NCBI GenBank assembly: GCA_022835595.1
Contig: BQUP01000003.1
Coordinates: forward strand, 1,474,975-1,538,974
From: Cystobasidium ongulense
Taxonomy: Eukaryota; Basidiomycota; Cystobasidiomycetes; Cystobasidiales; Cystobasidiaceae
DNA: 64,000 nt
Direction: 5' to 3'
Shown piece after piece: positions 47,529 to 60,400 of the stretch. The notes beneath the pieces were generated by a model. The model was not told the origin of the DNA. It worked only from the letters and a program-made list of their open reading frames with translations, and ran no database searches. The stretch's first letter is position 1, and each line of letters starts with the position of its first letter. A program made the translations under genes and the position numbers.

Positions 47529-48830
47529 ACGTTTTTTAGGGTCATATAGCTTTGAGGGGACCAGAACGTTTTGCTTTGCATACTTTTGATAAACCCCTCC
47601 CTCAAAAGGAGCGGCTTGATGGACGCGTACCTCTTCCGGTGTAGCAGACAAAACAAACCCATAAATACACAACATTGGCATCGTGCTTTCTTTTGCATTA
47701 CCCATACAGTGCCTACTGAAGTTGGATCTACTACGCAATATACAACTCTTCCTTGAAAGGATCAATCCAAACTCGAAACAAGTATATCAGGCCTTTTCAA
47801 TTTCTTCTTCTTCTTTTCCTTTCTTCAACTTTTGTCTTTGTGTCTATTTTTTCTTTCTCTCACTCTCTTTTTTATATATCGCCTTGTGCCTAGAAATAGG
47901 GTTTATTCCTTTTCTCTCCATGTGTTGGTTTTTTTATTGAAATAGTCCCCTCCTTCTATAACAATGAAAGCAGAGTACTTTAGATGGGACATTTGAGGAA
48001 AGGGTAACCTGCTGAAATGATAAAGATACAAAGTCGTGGGTCACAACGTAGATCACACTGATACATGCTGATACATGCTCAGAAGAAGATGACAGAAAGG
48101 CGGTTGCAGTTGTGTTTGCTGATGAGATGATCACATGGACTCTCTTTCTTGACTAGTCTATGTACGCATGCCCAATAACGAACGAGCGCAAAGCTCAGGG
48201 CGCTGTGCTTGTCCATCACATGGCTACGAGGGTCGTGGTCTCTTCCTCGTAATGAATGTTCGACAAGTCTGCCACTCTGTTAATTCTCGAGTCTACTTCT
48301 GGGTTTAAATTCGACGCGACCCGACTCAAACACCTTGTTATTGTCAGAGATGCCCTCACAGAGAAGAGTGTGCTGAATACGTCTACTCTACGAGTCTCGT
48401 GCTCTGTCGCGTGCATGGAGACATGCTTTCGAGATGCATTGTAAAGCTCAAGTTTGAAGCCATTCTTGACAGTCGCTGATTGGTCGAGTCAGAGTTTTCC
48501 CGCCGGCAAGCGAATTTCAGACAAGTCCATGGTAGTGGCTCCAGGGCGTACTTAGGCCGTATTCATGCACTCTAAAGCACCTTGCATGCATTCATTCTTG
48601 TCCTGCAGATTGTTATATATTTTATGTTAATTTATTGCCTTTCTCTGATCATTTCAGCTTTTTCTTCCATTATTCCTGAAGTTCTCGATCAAATCACCGC
48701 TCGAATTTGCCACCATCTTGTACAAAGTGATTCCAGCTTACTCTAGCAGAAGCAATCCACCCAACCAACTCACTCACCCACCACAGCAGCTGTTCCCAAT
48801 CTCCTTGAGGACGTCAATTCAGCACGCAGA
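47529..48830. other. intergenic region, HOG1 to eS12
   Basis: 1.3 kb containing the HOG1 3' region and the ribosomal-protein promoter. Two T-rich pyrimidine tracts stand out (47800-47935, and 48615-48670). No TATA box or RNA gene was recognised. Confidence 0.55.
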
Positions 48831-49412
48831 ATGGACGTAGAGGAAACAACCCCCGCTCCCGCCGCCGTCGAGGTCGCCGATGCTCCCAAGGGCAAGATGT
48901 CCGTTGAGGAGGCCCTCCAGCAGGTCTTGAAGAATGCCATGGTGGGTCAATCTGCTTGTTGATTGTGTTGATGATGTGATCCAATGCTGATGGCATTCCG
49001 CAATTCCAGATCCACGACGGTCTCGCCAGAGGTCTGCGCGAGTGCGCCAAAGCTCTCGACAGACGACAGGCCCATCTCTGCGTCCTCAACGAGGCCTGCA
49101 CTGAAGCCGAGTACATCAAGCTCATCGAGGCTCTCTGCAACGAGCACAAGATCAACCTCATCAAGGTCTCCGACCCAAAGGCTCTTGGAACCTGGGCTGG
49201 TCTATGCAAGATCGACAGAGACGGTACACCACGAAAGGTCGTCGGATGCTCTTGCGTCGTCGTCAAGGAATACGGTCAAGAGTCTGGTGCGTGGCTTGCA
49301 TTCGGACTTGTTTGCGTTTAGTAATGGCAGCAGTCGTGCTGACTTTGCTCTCTATCTCCCTTGGCCAACAGAGGCTCTCAACGTCCTCCTCGACCACTTC
49401 GCTAGCCGATAA
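48831..49412 (+). CDS. RPS12: 40S ribosomal protein eS12
   Basis: Small-subunit protein of the beak region. Exons 48831-48941, 49010-49286, 49372-49412 sum to 429 nt (142 aa), which closes. An acidic/Ala-rich N-terminus is followed by the L7Ae-like fold: [44 protein letters not shown] and L-G-x-W-A-G-L-C-K-I-D, ending near N-V-L-L-D-H-F. Codon use is more biased to C-ending codons than in the surrounding genes, as expected for high expression. Introns are 68 and 85 nt. Confidence 0.97.
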
Positions 49413-50021
49413 GCTCATCGCAACTCTTGGGATAGCATCCTGTCTTCACTGACAGTGGAAAGCGTCTCTTTAAACCAAATACGCCTCAATAAGTGATGAG
49501 AATGTGGAATGTTGGATGGCGGTACACGAGCGAAAAACTAATGTGGAGCTGCGATACGAATTGAAGTGAGATTGCTAGAGATACGGGAAATCTATCACGC
49601 TTTCTGGCATTCAACTTTTTTTGTGATACAGTAGCCATCCTCGCTTCTTTACGCCTTCGCATTTGCAATACATACATTTCGGCGAAACATCGTATAGAGG
49701 GTCTCGAACTCTCACAGACTAAACAGCTTGCTTCAGACTTCCTCAGTTGCTCGCTAAGCATCGGCACATCTTAGAGGCCTCCAGCTTGACTTTCATTTCG
49801 CGCCGGCTGCCTCATCTGGTATACTTACGGCTACAACGGTCGGCGCAGCTTCGCTCAAGCAGATAGTGGGATGCGCCAACATTCCTGGCAAGTTTCTTGT
49901 TCTGTCTCTTATTTTAACCATATTGCGAGCATGATTATAAGCTGTTCCGAAGGATGTCTACATCACGGCACTCAGTTCGGATACTGCACACAACGGGCTA
50001 TACTAGCTGTAAGCCAATTAT
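49413..50021. other. convergent 3' region, eS12 and ER J-protein
   Basis: 609 bases between facing stop codons with no recognisable feature on either strand. Confidence 0.5.
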
Positions 50022-51621
50022 CTAAGCATTTTTCCTCTTATCCTTCTTGGACTCTGCTCGTCTTGCTTTTCTGTTGGTCGTCGCTCCGCCAGCGGGAGTC
50101 GCAGGTCGACTGCTCTCGGACAGAGCTTCGGCAGGTGTGACTGATGCGTCTACATCGCCTAGGGCTGTACTATCAGGCAATGAATCTATGGAAGCTGGCT
50201 TTGAGACGATCTTTCTGTATGCTCCTAACAGGAGTTGGGGTAACCAAGTTGAAGTCAAGGCCGGTTTGCGAGCTGCAGATTCATCCAGAGGATGGCCTGA
50301 AGAGAGCGAGGGAAGCGGGACAAATCAGACATGTTCGAAATCAGACCAGAACATAGATCCTCACTTTCACCATTATCTTCGATGATTGAAACACGACCAC
50401 TAGCTTCAACTAGCATATTAACTGCATTGGCAGGGTTCTCACTCGATCCTAATTGTACTTTGACTCTCTTCTTTAGATCTGGATTGGTATTCTGTGACGG
50501 CACTAGGGTATTTCCCCAGGCTGCTTCCTTCGCTCTGTTCTGGAAGCTACAAGATTGAAGATTGTATCAGCATACATCGTCAATCGACTCGAAAGAATGA
50601 TGGTCTGCTTACCGTTGGATGCGCTGAAGGTCACTGTACTGCGTAAGATATTGAATGACATATTGCATGAGACACGAGAAGACGGTCAGGAACACAAGCA
50701 CTGTTCCTAGACCAGGTTGATAGCGGCGGTAGTAGTCTGAGTAAATGGAAAGCAAATGAGATTAGCTGAGCTGTGGTAAGCCAGTCCATGGGAAGAATGT
50801 GGCATACATCCAGTGCCTAGAGTAATCAAAGATCAGTACCCTGGTCGTGCTAGAAATAATTACGAGCGGCAACATACCTCTCCAGCGCGGTACACCGTTA
50901 TCATAAAAGTATTGATACCTGAGACGCTGTATGAGGTTAGTATAAGTCGTAGAATTGTGAGATAGTCAGAGCAAAATGGTAATACTCGCCTCTTTCGCTT
51001 CTCAGCATCTCGCAGGATGTTGGCTATTGTTCCCATGCGAGCGAAACGATCTGGGTCGCCACCTCTATCGGGATGGACCTCCTGCGTTAGCAGAAGCAGA
51101 ACGCAAGAACGAGACATGGTCAGTCCTCCTTCTTCTATGCCCTGAGAGTAAGTAGCGATAATCAAGAACCTACCAAACTTCTCCTCCTGTAGGCTTTCGC
51201 AATCTCGGCAGTCGTAGCAGAGGGCGATACATTCAGGAAAGAATAAAAGTCGATATTGGCCCCTTCTGCGGCTTCGAGATCTGAAACGAGGTCAAATATC
51301 TCGCTGTATGTATGGGAGGGGATTGAATAGCAAGAGCGGAAGAGCGAGTGTGTTCAGTCAATTTGCCCGCTGCTGTGGAATATCGAAAGCGCGCGTCACT
51401 GACTGGTCTTCATTTGTCCAAGCGAGCGCGAATCTTCAAAGAACCAAGGTGATAATTATAAACAAACGGGCAGAAGGACGGAATAGCAGAGGGTCAGCCA
51501 AGTCTAGAGCCCGTCGAGCCCGCTGTCGCGTCCATCTCTTGCTGTTCGCGTACCTCGAGCATAGGCATAGGATGCACACCAGCAGTGGCAGCAGTCTGCT
51601 GCTAGAAGCGAGAAGCCGCAT
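50022..51621 (-). CDS. ER membrane J-domain protein (Erj5-like)
   Basis: Hsp40-type cofactor that would recruit the ER Hsp70 Kar2/BiP. Nine exons (minus): 51554-51621, 51404-51433, 51174-51303, 50990-51081, 50878-50918, 50808-50816, 50613-50736, 50347-50546, 50022-50272. They sum to 945 nt (314 aa), which closes. A signal peptide or anchor opens the protein (L-L-P-L-L-V-C-I-L-C-L-C). The J domain spans about residues 30-105 with F-Y-S-F-L-N-V and the essential H-P-D (V-H-P-D-R-G-G-D-P). Next come Y-D-N-G-V-P-R-W-R-G-T-G-Y-Y-Y and a membrane helix (T-V-L-V-F-L-T-V-F-S-C). The end is Lys/Arg-rich (K-K-D-K-R-K-N-A). Exon 6 is 9 nt (coding G-T-G-Y with its neighbours), and the intron 50919-50989 has a GC donor. 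Confidence 0.9.
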
Positions 51622-52471
51622 GTCTCGTAGTAGACAGTGCTTTGCTTCTGTTGCGCTGCTGCTATGTGATGTAGTGAGTAGGGTTGGTCAAAAAGTGAAG
51701 GCTGGATGCTCGTAAATTATCAGATACACGATGTGTGCATGAAATGGAACGGCCCAGCTTGCTCTCCAGCCATTCATTCAAAACAAGACAAGGCTATTAG
51801 ACTTGAGCAAGACCGCCGCAATGTCACCACGTCGTGCTATAGAAAAGACAAGAGCAAGCGAGCGGTCGTCCGTTGCACACGAGCAGCCACAACGAAAAGG
51901 TATCGATGACACACGCTACCGAACGAGTGCAGCATCGACGCTGGCATTTGCAAGCGAGCAGCATGCGATTAGCCGTCAATCTCCCCATCTCTCCTGGGGG
52001 TTCCGCAGCAGACGAGCTTCGGCGGTGACGCTGCACCGTAGAGAGTACTAATACTGGAAGCAATCTGGAGTTCAAGTACAGCAAACCTACCACCATCTGG
52101 AAAGAGGTCCAGATCAAACCCAAGGCAAATTAGACACAATGTGCAACACGTCGTCAGTCGTGCATTTGAAAAGACAAAAGTATGGTCTCATTGCAGATTC
52201 CAAGACAACGTCTAATCCAGTCGAGAGTAGATAAGAGAAGAATAACAATCGAATTGGCTTCCCATGGTTTCGGAAAAATAACCACGTCTCTAGTGAAAAA
52301 GAGTGGTCGATAGATCCGCAACCTGGGTGTAAGCGTGCGACGGCTTTATGTGACGACAATCATCGATGTCTCTTTTTCTCTTGGGTGTAGAAAATGAAGA
52401 AGTTTTTGGTAGAAGGGAATGACGGGAGGAGTTCCCAGGTTTTCAAGGAAGACGATGTCCAAGCGATACGC
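51622..52471. other. intergenic region, J-protein to uL1
   Basis: 850 bases. The small frames are not supported by any family. It holds the J-protein promoter and the uL1 3' region. Confidence 0.5.
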
Positions 52472-53608
52472 TTAGTACAATCGCTGAGGCTTGCCCATGG
52501 ACTGGAAGAAAGCAGAAGAACAGAGATTAGCACGTGTCAAGCTTGCTCGCTCATTCTTAGGTTTGGTACTCACGCTCTTGATGTGCAAGCTCTTGACGTT
52601 TTGCCAGTTCTTCTTGAGGAGAGAGACCAAGAAATTGATTGACAACATAGTGTTGGCGGTGATCTGGTCTTCGGTCATGTCAATGTGGCCAATGGCAACA
52701 CCGAGGCAGAGGACCTTCTTGAGCTGGAACTTGATGGTAGACTTGACCTCGTTGACCTTGTTGGTTAGGTCATCAGCGTGTGAGACTGGTGTAGGGAACT
52801 TTCCGGCTGCATAGGTGAATTTTCGATCATCAGCTATCGATCCCAAATTTTTCGGTGAAATCTCCAAGCGCACCCTTGGATAGACCAGGTCCCAGCAGAC
52901 GAGGAATCTGCTTGATGAGAGCCTCAGAAGCTAGAAATGCGTCATATTTCTTGGCGAGGGCCTGTGGTGTGTGGTGTGGGCCCTGGGTCTCAGTTATGCG
53001 TCGCTTTTACTATACTTAGACAAGATTCTCACCTTGACCATCTTCTTATTCTTGTTGAGCTTCTTCAAGTCATCAACAGACTGGTACTCGAGGTCGACGA
53101 GCTTGGCTCTGTCGATATCGGCGGCATCGGCGAGAATGCAGATGCTCATTCTTGGTCGAGGCAAGTTGGGGAGCTTGATGGTTCCAGAGAAACGCTTGTC
53201 ACGCTGGGGCTGTAGAGAGTAAAGGCGGGTAAGCAGTTGCTTGTACGGAATTGGAAGGTAGAAGGTTCTTCGCCATGTGAACCACGCACATCATAGTTCT
53301 TCAAGCCAATTTGTAGCTCGATGGTCTCGATGAAGTTTCTCTTCTTCTCCTGAGAGCCCTCTAGGAGGGAGTGGACGGACTGTCGCACGCTGGGCACCGC
53401 TGGAGAGCATTACGAGGTGTGAGTAGACTGTTCTGCTTTAACTGCTTGTCCTGGTAGTGGGTGATGGCCTATTGGTCGACCAACCACTCTGCACAACCAT
53501 GGATGGATGCGCTGCAACTCACAAACTTTGCTGCAGGACACGGAACACGGCGCGAGTCAGCACAACTGTCTCATCACTCCCTCAGCAGTATCGTATAACC
53601 CACCTCAT
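52472..53608 (-). CDS. RPL1: 60S ribosomal protein uL1 (L10a)
   Basis: L1-stalk protein. Seven exons (minus): 53604-53608, 53523-53530, 53290-53399, 53033-53209, 52874-52961, 52574-52806, 52472-52501. They sum to 651 nt (216 aa), which closes. The first coding exon holds only 5 nt (ATGAG) and the second 8 nt. Together they give M-S-K-V before V-P-S-V-R-Q-S-V. The family blocks are [46 protein letters not shown], and the tail S-M-G-K-P-Q-R-L-Y. The start is supported by the family N-terminus M-S-K and by two flanking GT-AG introns of normal length. Confidence 0.95.
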
Positions 53609-54403
53609 CTTGCTTTCTTGAAGTAAGTCTTGATGGGGCAATCCAGAGCCCTCCTGCCAAAATGCTCGCCTTTGCTGTCCGCAAATCCTGGGAAGGAAGG
53701 CTCAGGGAAGGCTCGCTGGAGCAGAGGGCACGTGACTTGAGATGACAAAGCAGGGCGGAGGTAAGCTCGACACAGGCCAGTAGACGTCGTGCAATCGCCC
53801 CATATCATCAACAATCACTCGAAATGTCCATTGCTCTCACTCGGTCGTCTCGCTCATCACTCTGTCATCCGTACAACGCGTCTCTCTAACGACTACCGGT
53901 ATACTGCATGTGGAGAAAGATCAGAGATATAAGGTATGATAGAAGGAAAAGAAACTGCAGGTTGGCATGTCCTTGTTATTGTGATGTTAATTCTGCATCT
54001 TGGTCTGCTGCGTTGGAGTAATAGACTTTCTGCGCTTGCCTGCCCTTGCCGTATATTAATCAGGGACATGATGAAAATAGCGTAATGCTTGGAAGTGAAG
54101 AAAACGCTGTTATGGATATGCAGAAACGAAAATATATATATGTATCAGAAAAAGTAATAGAACTAGAACTATGGTGCGGACTATGACTAGCAAACCGAAA
54201 GTATAAGGAAAATAAAAGGATATTAAAAGATGGTTGATAATGGTTATAAGCCAGGTAAAAAAAGGCTTTCGAGAACGGTAAAATGTCCATTTTTGGGTTG
54301 TTATGTGTGTATATATGTGCGTGTTTAATGGGAATCGAAAATCTTATGGAGATTAACAAAAAAGTAACCTACGAACAGAAGGATCGATTCCATATGCTAG
54401 AAA
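53609..54403. other. intergenic region, uL1 promoter and RhoGEF 3' region
   Basis: 795 bases. AT-rich with short TATA-like strings around 54125-54145 and 54300-54320. No gene found. Confidence 0.5.
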
Positions 54404-57400
54404 TTACCGTGTAAGGTATGATCTCGACGGTTGTTGCTGTCTCACGGGTGTCATGCCCGATCCGAGAGCTTTGAACGCTCTCAATCGAGCACTGAGACTA
54501 TTCTTGCGCTTCATAAGCGAACCTGTGCGAATTGGACCCGGGGCGTCTAGTGTGACTGCAGCAGCGGTGACAGGATTTATTGGAGAAGAGAGTATCGCAG
54601 AACTCGAAGAAGTGCTTTCGGCAGGAGATACCATAGCATGCGAGGTGGGTGTGGGCGTGGGGCCACCTAAAGGATTGATGCGAGTGACAGGAATGACGCA
54701 GACAGCAGTAAGTGCTTCCATGTCTTCCTCTTCTCCGTCGCCTCCCGCCTGCGCTTGTGGTTCTTCCGACACTGCTCTGCCGCTCGTCTCTGCAATGTCA
54801 GGCAGTGGCGTATACTGACCAGCGGGCGACGGATAAGCGGAAGATTCTTCGCTCTCTTGGGCTTCTTCGTATACCGAAGGAGCAGGGGACGAAGAGGCTC
54901 TTGAAGCAGAGTGGAAATCTCCATTCCTTTCGAAAACACTCCATAATGAACCTGAGCTTGCTTGACGTTTATCAGCCATTGAGCTGAGATTAGGCGCCGA
55001 GCGGCCACCGAAAATATTCGGTTGGGAACCCGCACCTCCAACCATGCTAGGTGGAGCGCTGACTCCGCTTGTGCTTCTTTGGTGTCCTGCCAGGCTATTC
55101 CTCTGCGTTTGCCCAGGAGCGGTGAGGGTATTCCAGCCAACTCTATCCCAACTATATCTTCTCTCGTATGAATGCGAGGAAGTAGCAGCGGACCGGCTAC
55201 CACTACCATGCGAGCAATTACTACCACATGCGTTCCGTCCAGTGTAGATAAACTCGGCAGCATTCTGAGCCTGCTCGAGCTGAGCACCTTCAAGCAATGC
55301 CTCTGGTGGAATAGAGAGGATGGGCCGCTGGGAGGCGAACGATCTTTTCCGCATGAGAGTATGTGATAGCGCATCACCGATCTTGGTCCATCTGCTGTGA
55401 GTTTCCAAATCCACTGGCGTGAGGAGCGGACTTGCAGGAAGTGAAGATTGCGGTGTTTCGAGAGAAGTGCCAAGTGAAGGATCGGTAGACGTTGAAGCGT
55501 ACGAGGAAGAGGAAGAAGTCGAAGAGTTGCGAGCTACTGAAGCCTGAACGCTTGCATCAAGTATAGCTTGCTCTGGAACAATCGCAATAGCGATTGGACC
55601 TGTCTGAGTGCTGACTGTAATAATAGCAGCCTTAGGTACAGAATATTGCTCCGCTTGCTGTTCTTGAATTTGTATCTCTTCAAGCGCTTTCATAGCTCCA
55701 GCATCCGAGACAAGCGAGGTAGCACGCCGTCTGATCTTCCCCAAAGTCGAGTTACTGCGCTGCGGTCTGGTTGTAGTATCTGTAGCCTCTTGATCGGACA
55801 CTTGTGCACTGGTTCTACTACGGCGCAGTTTTGTAGGTTTGCGTCGTAGATTATCAGGGCCATCCGTTTGAGACAGACTGGAAAGGTTGGCACTACTAGC
55901 GGAAGCATTAAAGAGTTGCTTCATCCCAGTGGATGATCTAGGACCATCAGACTCAGCGAGGCTCGTGCGCCGAGAAGACAATGTTGAATCGATGATGTTC
56001 CTGTAGCTGAAGGACCCAGGATGGAACGAGTGAGGTCGTTTATTGTGACTTTGTGGAATACCATGTGGTGCAGTCAACGAGCGGGGTGGTGGCCCATGGA
56101 GAGGCATAGCATGAGATCGCTTGCTTTGTGCTCGAGCAGACAGGATGCTATCAGAAAGCAAATCCGCAAGTCTCAGATCTACCCCAACTCTTTGCGCAGG
56201 TGGCTTGAGAGATAGGCGAGATCGGAAACCTGGATTGCCCGCCGACATCGCTTCGTCGCGAAGCGACAAGAATGATGCCGCTCTCGAAGTTGAAGGCCTC
56301 GGTGGTTCGGGTGAGGTAGGAAAGACTCCAAACTCCGAGCTTGGCATAATCGGCGAAACACCTTCGTACATAGCAGCATTCGAATCCAGTGGAAGACTGC
56401 AAACCGGACTCTCGTCAAATGCTATGGTATTATTGGCTACGTCCTCGAGCCATTTTGTTCGGCAAGCTGAAGTAGCTTGGTCGATAGCTGGACGGTCGAG
56501 CACAAGATTAGCAACATCCCTCTTGCGCGAAACAAAAAGGGAATTTCTTACCTTCAACCCAGATGTCCTGCTCAGAATGACAGAGAGAGCCAACTTCGAA
56601 AGTATGATCTCCACAGTTCATGCGGAAAGCGTATGGAAGTGTGCCTGTTCAACGCGATGCTGGTCAGACTCCGCAGCCTTTGTGCATGGGTAGCTCTAGT
56701 CAGAAACTCACCTTCTCCATCTACAACCTTGACCAGATCAAATAACCTCAAGGGGAGCCAATGGCGGGGTTCGTAAACATTTGTCTTTTTGACTTTGAAG
56801 AAGACAAGGTGACTGTTGTAGAGAACCAGACCATAGAAGCCAGCTTTGACAACCGAAGGCAAGCCTTGTAATGCGACTGTCGGTGCGTGCGCGTAGATGA
56901 CGTGTGCCGAGCCAATGAGTAACACTTGCTCGAGTCGGTTGAGCAAGCTAACATGATCCTGCTGCATGGTTCAAAGACATTGTCAGCACAGTGTCCTCAT
57001 GTGCCATATAGCGAATCAGTTACTCACACTTTGTACCTCTATCCTTCTGGCCAGTTTTACAGTTGCAACCTCCAAGGACCGCAGCTTCTGGGCGTGATCG
57101 ACTCCACTAGCTACGACTTTAGCAGTGTGCAATGCTTCCCTGATTCTGTCGATGCTCTTGTCAACGTCCGGAGAGGTACCTCGCAACGAAATGGAAGTGA
57201 TCGTAATCTGCGGGTCATCCACTCTAAGATCTTGCTGAGCTAAACTGGTCTTTTGGACATTTTTGAGTAGACTTCCGAACAAGAGTGGATATCGACATAT
57301 CCTTTGTACTGGTTTGATGAGAAAGTCTGCAAAGTGTAATCTCGAGGAAGAGGAAGAAAAGGATGACGATGTCTTCGTTCTCCTTGAAGCTAAATGAGCA

Positions 57401-60400
57401 GTGCATTGTGCTTCAAAAGCATCCCATTCCGTTTTTGTTCCCATCGCAGATAGCGTTTTCACAACTTCCATAGCTTCAGAATGACCAGAGCAGAATGGCT
57501 GATATGCTTCTGAGAGATTTTTAGCTTCATTGATGAAGATCGAACTGATCCGTCTAGCGGCATCGAGTACCGTAGCGTCAGAGCTCTTGAAACGTCGCGT
57601 TGGAACTGTGGTTCGTCTTGAGGGCGAACGAGCTGTAGAACTGGCAGAGTAGTAAGACTGCTGGCGAGATGGAGTCGATGGAGTATAAGTAGATGGCGTA
57701 GAGTGTTCATCTGTTGAAACGGAACTTGCATCGTCCCAATCTTGCGGTGACGCCGCCCCGCTCTCGTCTGTGTATTGATCTGAATCATCCTCTCTGATCC
57801 AGCCGAGGTCCTCGTCAACCCGCTTTAGCTTCTCCTGTAGGCGGCGATGCAGATCAACGAGATGAGTGGCATCACGAACGATAATAGCCCGCTGTTCTTC
57901 GGTAACGAAGCGTGCGATCGAGAGAAGGGAGAAATGAACCTGTGCGTAAAAGGAGAGGGAAGCGTGTAAAGTGTATTTAGTCAGTCCCCATTCGGATACA
58001 AAGGGAAATATCTAGCCTCGAGAGCGGAAAACAGATCAAAGCTACTCACCTCCACAAGATCTGTTAAATCAGCAGTGTACCCACTTTCCGAGTTTACTAG
58101 CTCCAGGAGGGTATGGTAGAATGTTTCGTCTGCATCATTCGCTTGTTCGACTTTCTGCTCGTCGGTCAGGCCATCGTGGAGCGAGCTCCCAGCTTTAGAG
58201 AGCTGTTCAGCAAAGGCAATGGCATCAAAGGGATTGGTGGGCTCTGCCAAATCAGCAGGAGAATCGATACGCATATCTGGCGTATTCGTTTCTTCTAATG
58301 GAGTGAGAGGCAGCCTTGAGGACGAGAATAGGTCCAATCCAGCTCGCAAAGTAGGAATGCGAGCTGATGTCGATGGGTGAGAGGCTACCAGAGCCTCTGA
58401 GAGAGCAGCGTGTGTTGCTTTGGTGGGTGAAGCAGGCAGAGAGCTCGATAGACGGTGACGACTGGCGTGCCCGTGCCGAAGGTGGCTGCGGGAATTTGAA
58501 AGTGTGGCAATACTTTCAGAGGACGCGATGTCTTCGGGCAATGCAGAGTCAAGGCCCTCTACAATGTCTGCGGGTGATGCGAGTACTGTCTGTTGACGAT
58601 CTTCGTGTGGTTGCGGCTGTCCAGTCTGTCGTGTAAGGGTAGCAATGAGCGCTGGAGGCGAGTCGAGAATGACCAGCTTGGCGAGAGACTCTGGGAGTGC
58701 AGCTCTCAAAGATTCCGAAGGATTGAACGAGGGTATGCGATAGAGCAAGTCGGGTCGTCCACCATTTAACGAAGGTGATGATGATGATGAGGACGAAGGA
58801 CAGGAAGGATCAGTCAGGGACGCTTGCTCGGTCGCTGCTGCTGTCCAAGAGCTCTTCCTTTGAGGCAGAGCGTGGAGATCCTCCGGCTCAGATGTTTGGT
58901 GGGGGGATGTGTTTGAGTTTGATAGGGGTGCAATTCTCCCTATATCGTTGTTGGTGGTGATGATGGGGATGTCAGCTGTCGCCGGCTCTGCTTCTTGCTC
59001 AGCTGATGGCTGTGAGGATCTCTCTGACTGAAAAGGCTGCAAGTGGTGGTGGCGTCCCGGGCGTGTCTCTGCCTCTGCGGCATGGGCTGGACGGAGAGGG
59101 TCGCTTGAAGTGAGCGATACGAACGAGTATGTGAATGGCTTGCGGGCAGCAGTCGAGGATGCTAGCAAGCATGAAGCTCCTCCGGTCTCAAGGTCGCGCT
59201 GATCGTGGCTGAGTCCAAGAGTGTTGACTGCCTCCAAGCTGGGGGGCGAGCAGGAAGACAAGGACAGCGAGCGAGAGCGTGCTGGTTGAGCAAGATCAAG
59301 AGTGTGCGGGTCTTGTTCAAGTCCTGGAGGAAGCGCAGTCCGCCGCGAGTGGGCTTGCGTTGTTGTGTGCGACGCACGCCCTGTAGAATTGACAAGCAAC
59401 AACGACGACGGAGAGAGAGAGGTCAGCAACCAAAAAGTGGATGGCGTGAGAAGCTATGTTATCAACCCACCTCCAGTCACGCCGCCGTGCAAGAGTGCAG
59501 ACGAGCTCGAGTTGCTCCGCCGTCGGCGTTGTTCAAGGTGCAGGTTGGCTGCTGCTGCTATCGGGCGCTGATGGTGGTGGTGGTGGTAGTGGCGGCGGGG
59601 TCGTTGGACGTCGCATACGCCCGGCGCACTCGTTGGACGGGAGGTGGATGGATCTGCAGATGTAGGATAAGGTGCCGCTACTGCTGACGCTACCATCCCA
59701 TCCTGCGAGTATGCTGGCTGCTGCTGGCCGTGAGCTGACGGAGAAGCCAGCGGGGTGAGGGAATTGACCGACGATGCAGACGAGGTCGTTGAAATCGAGT
59801 TGCTGGAGCTGGAGCTGACGAGCAGGCCACCACTTGCGCCATGCCTGCTACTGCTGCTCTTCAGTGCTCGCTGAGTCTTGTCTGACGATATGCTGCTCGA
59901 GCGCGGGCGTGTCGATGTCGATGTCGATGGTGTTGATGCTGCTGCTGCTGCCGTCGACAATGGCAGTGCTGCTGATAAAGTCGAGCTCGACAAGACCGGG
60001 CTGCTGTGCGAGGTGGCAGACGGGAACAGCATACCACTGCCCTCGCCATGCCCCAGCACGCCGCCAGCAGTCATCATTGCTGCCTCTCCTCCTGCTCCTC
60101 CTGCTCCTGCACGTGAACGACCACCAGCCTGGCCATCGATAGTGTCGATGTCGATAATAATCCTGCCGTCGTTGGGGACGATGATGAGATCCGCTCCACC
60201 TGTAAACGGCAATGGAGGGAGTCTGTATGGACTGTCTTCTCTTCTTCGGGCGGCGTCGTGCTTCTCGTCCTCCCGCTCGAGCTCTCTCATCCACGTCGCT
60301 TCTTCCTGCTCTCTGCCCGTCGCTAGCTTCGAGTGGCCTGATGATATCCCGCAGGACCTCGACGACTTTCTAGGAAAGCAACACAGCAACGACTGCTTTT

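Noticed and set aside
48942-49009. Possible box C/D snoRNA in the first intron of the eS12 gene (TGATGATG and CTGATGG)
   Set aside because: The two boxes are only about 15 nt apart and the intron is 68 nt in all, too short for a C/D snoRNA with guide and terminal stem.
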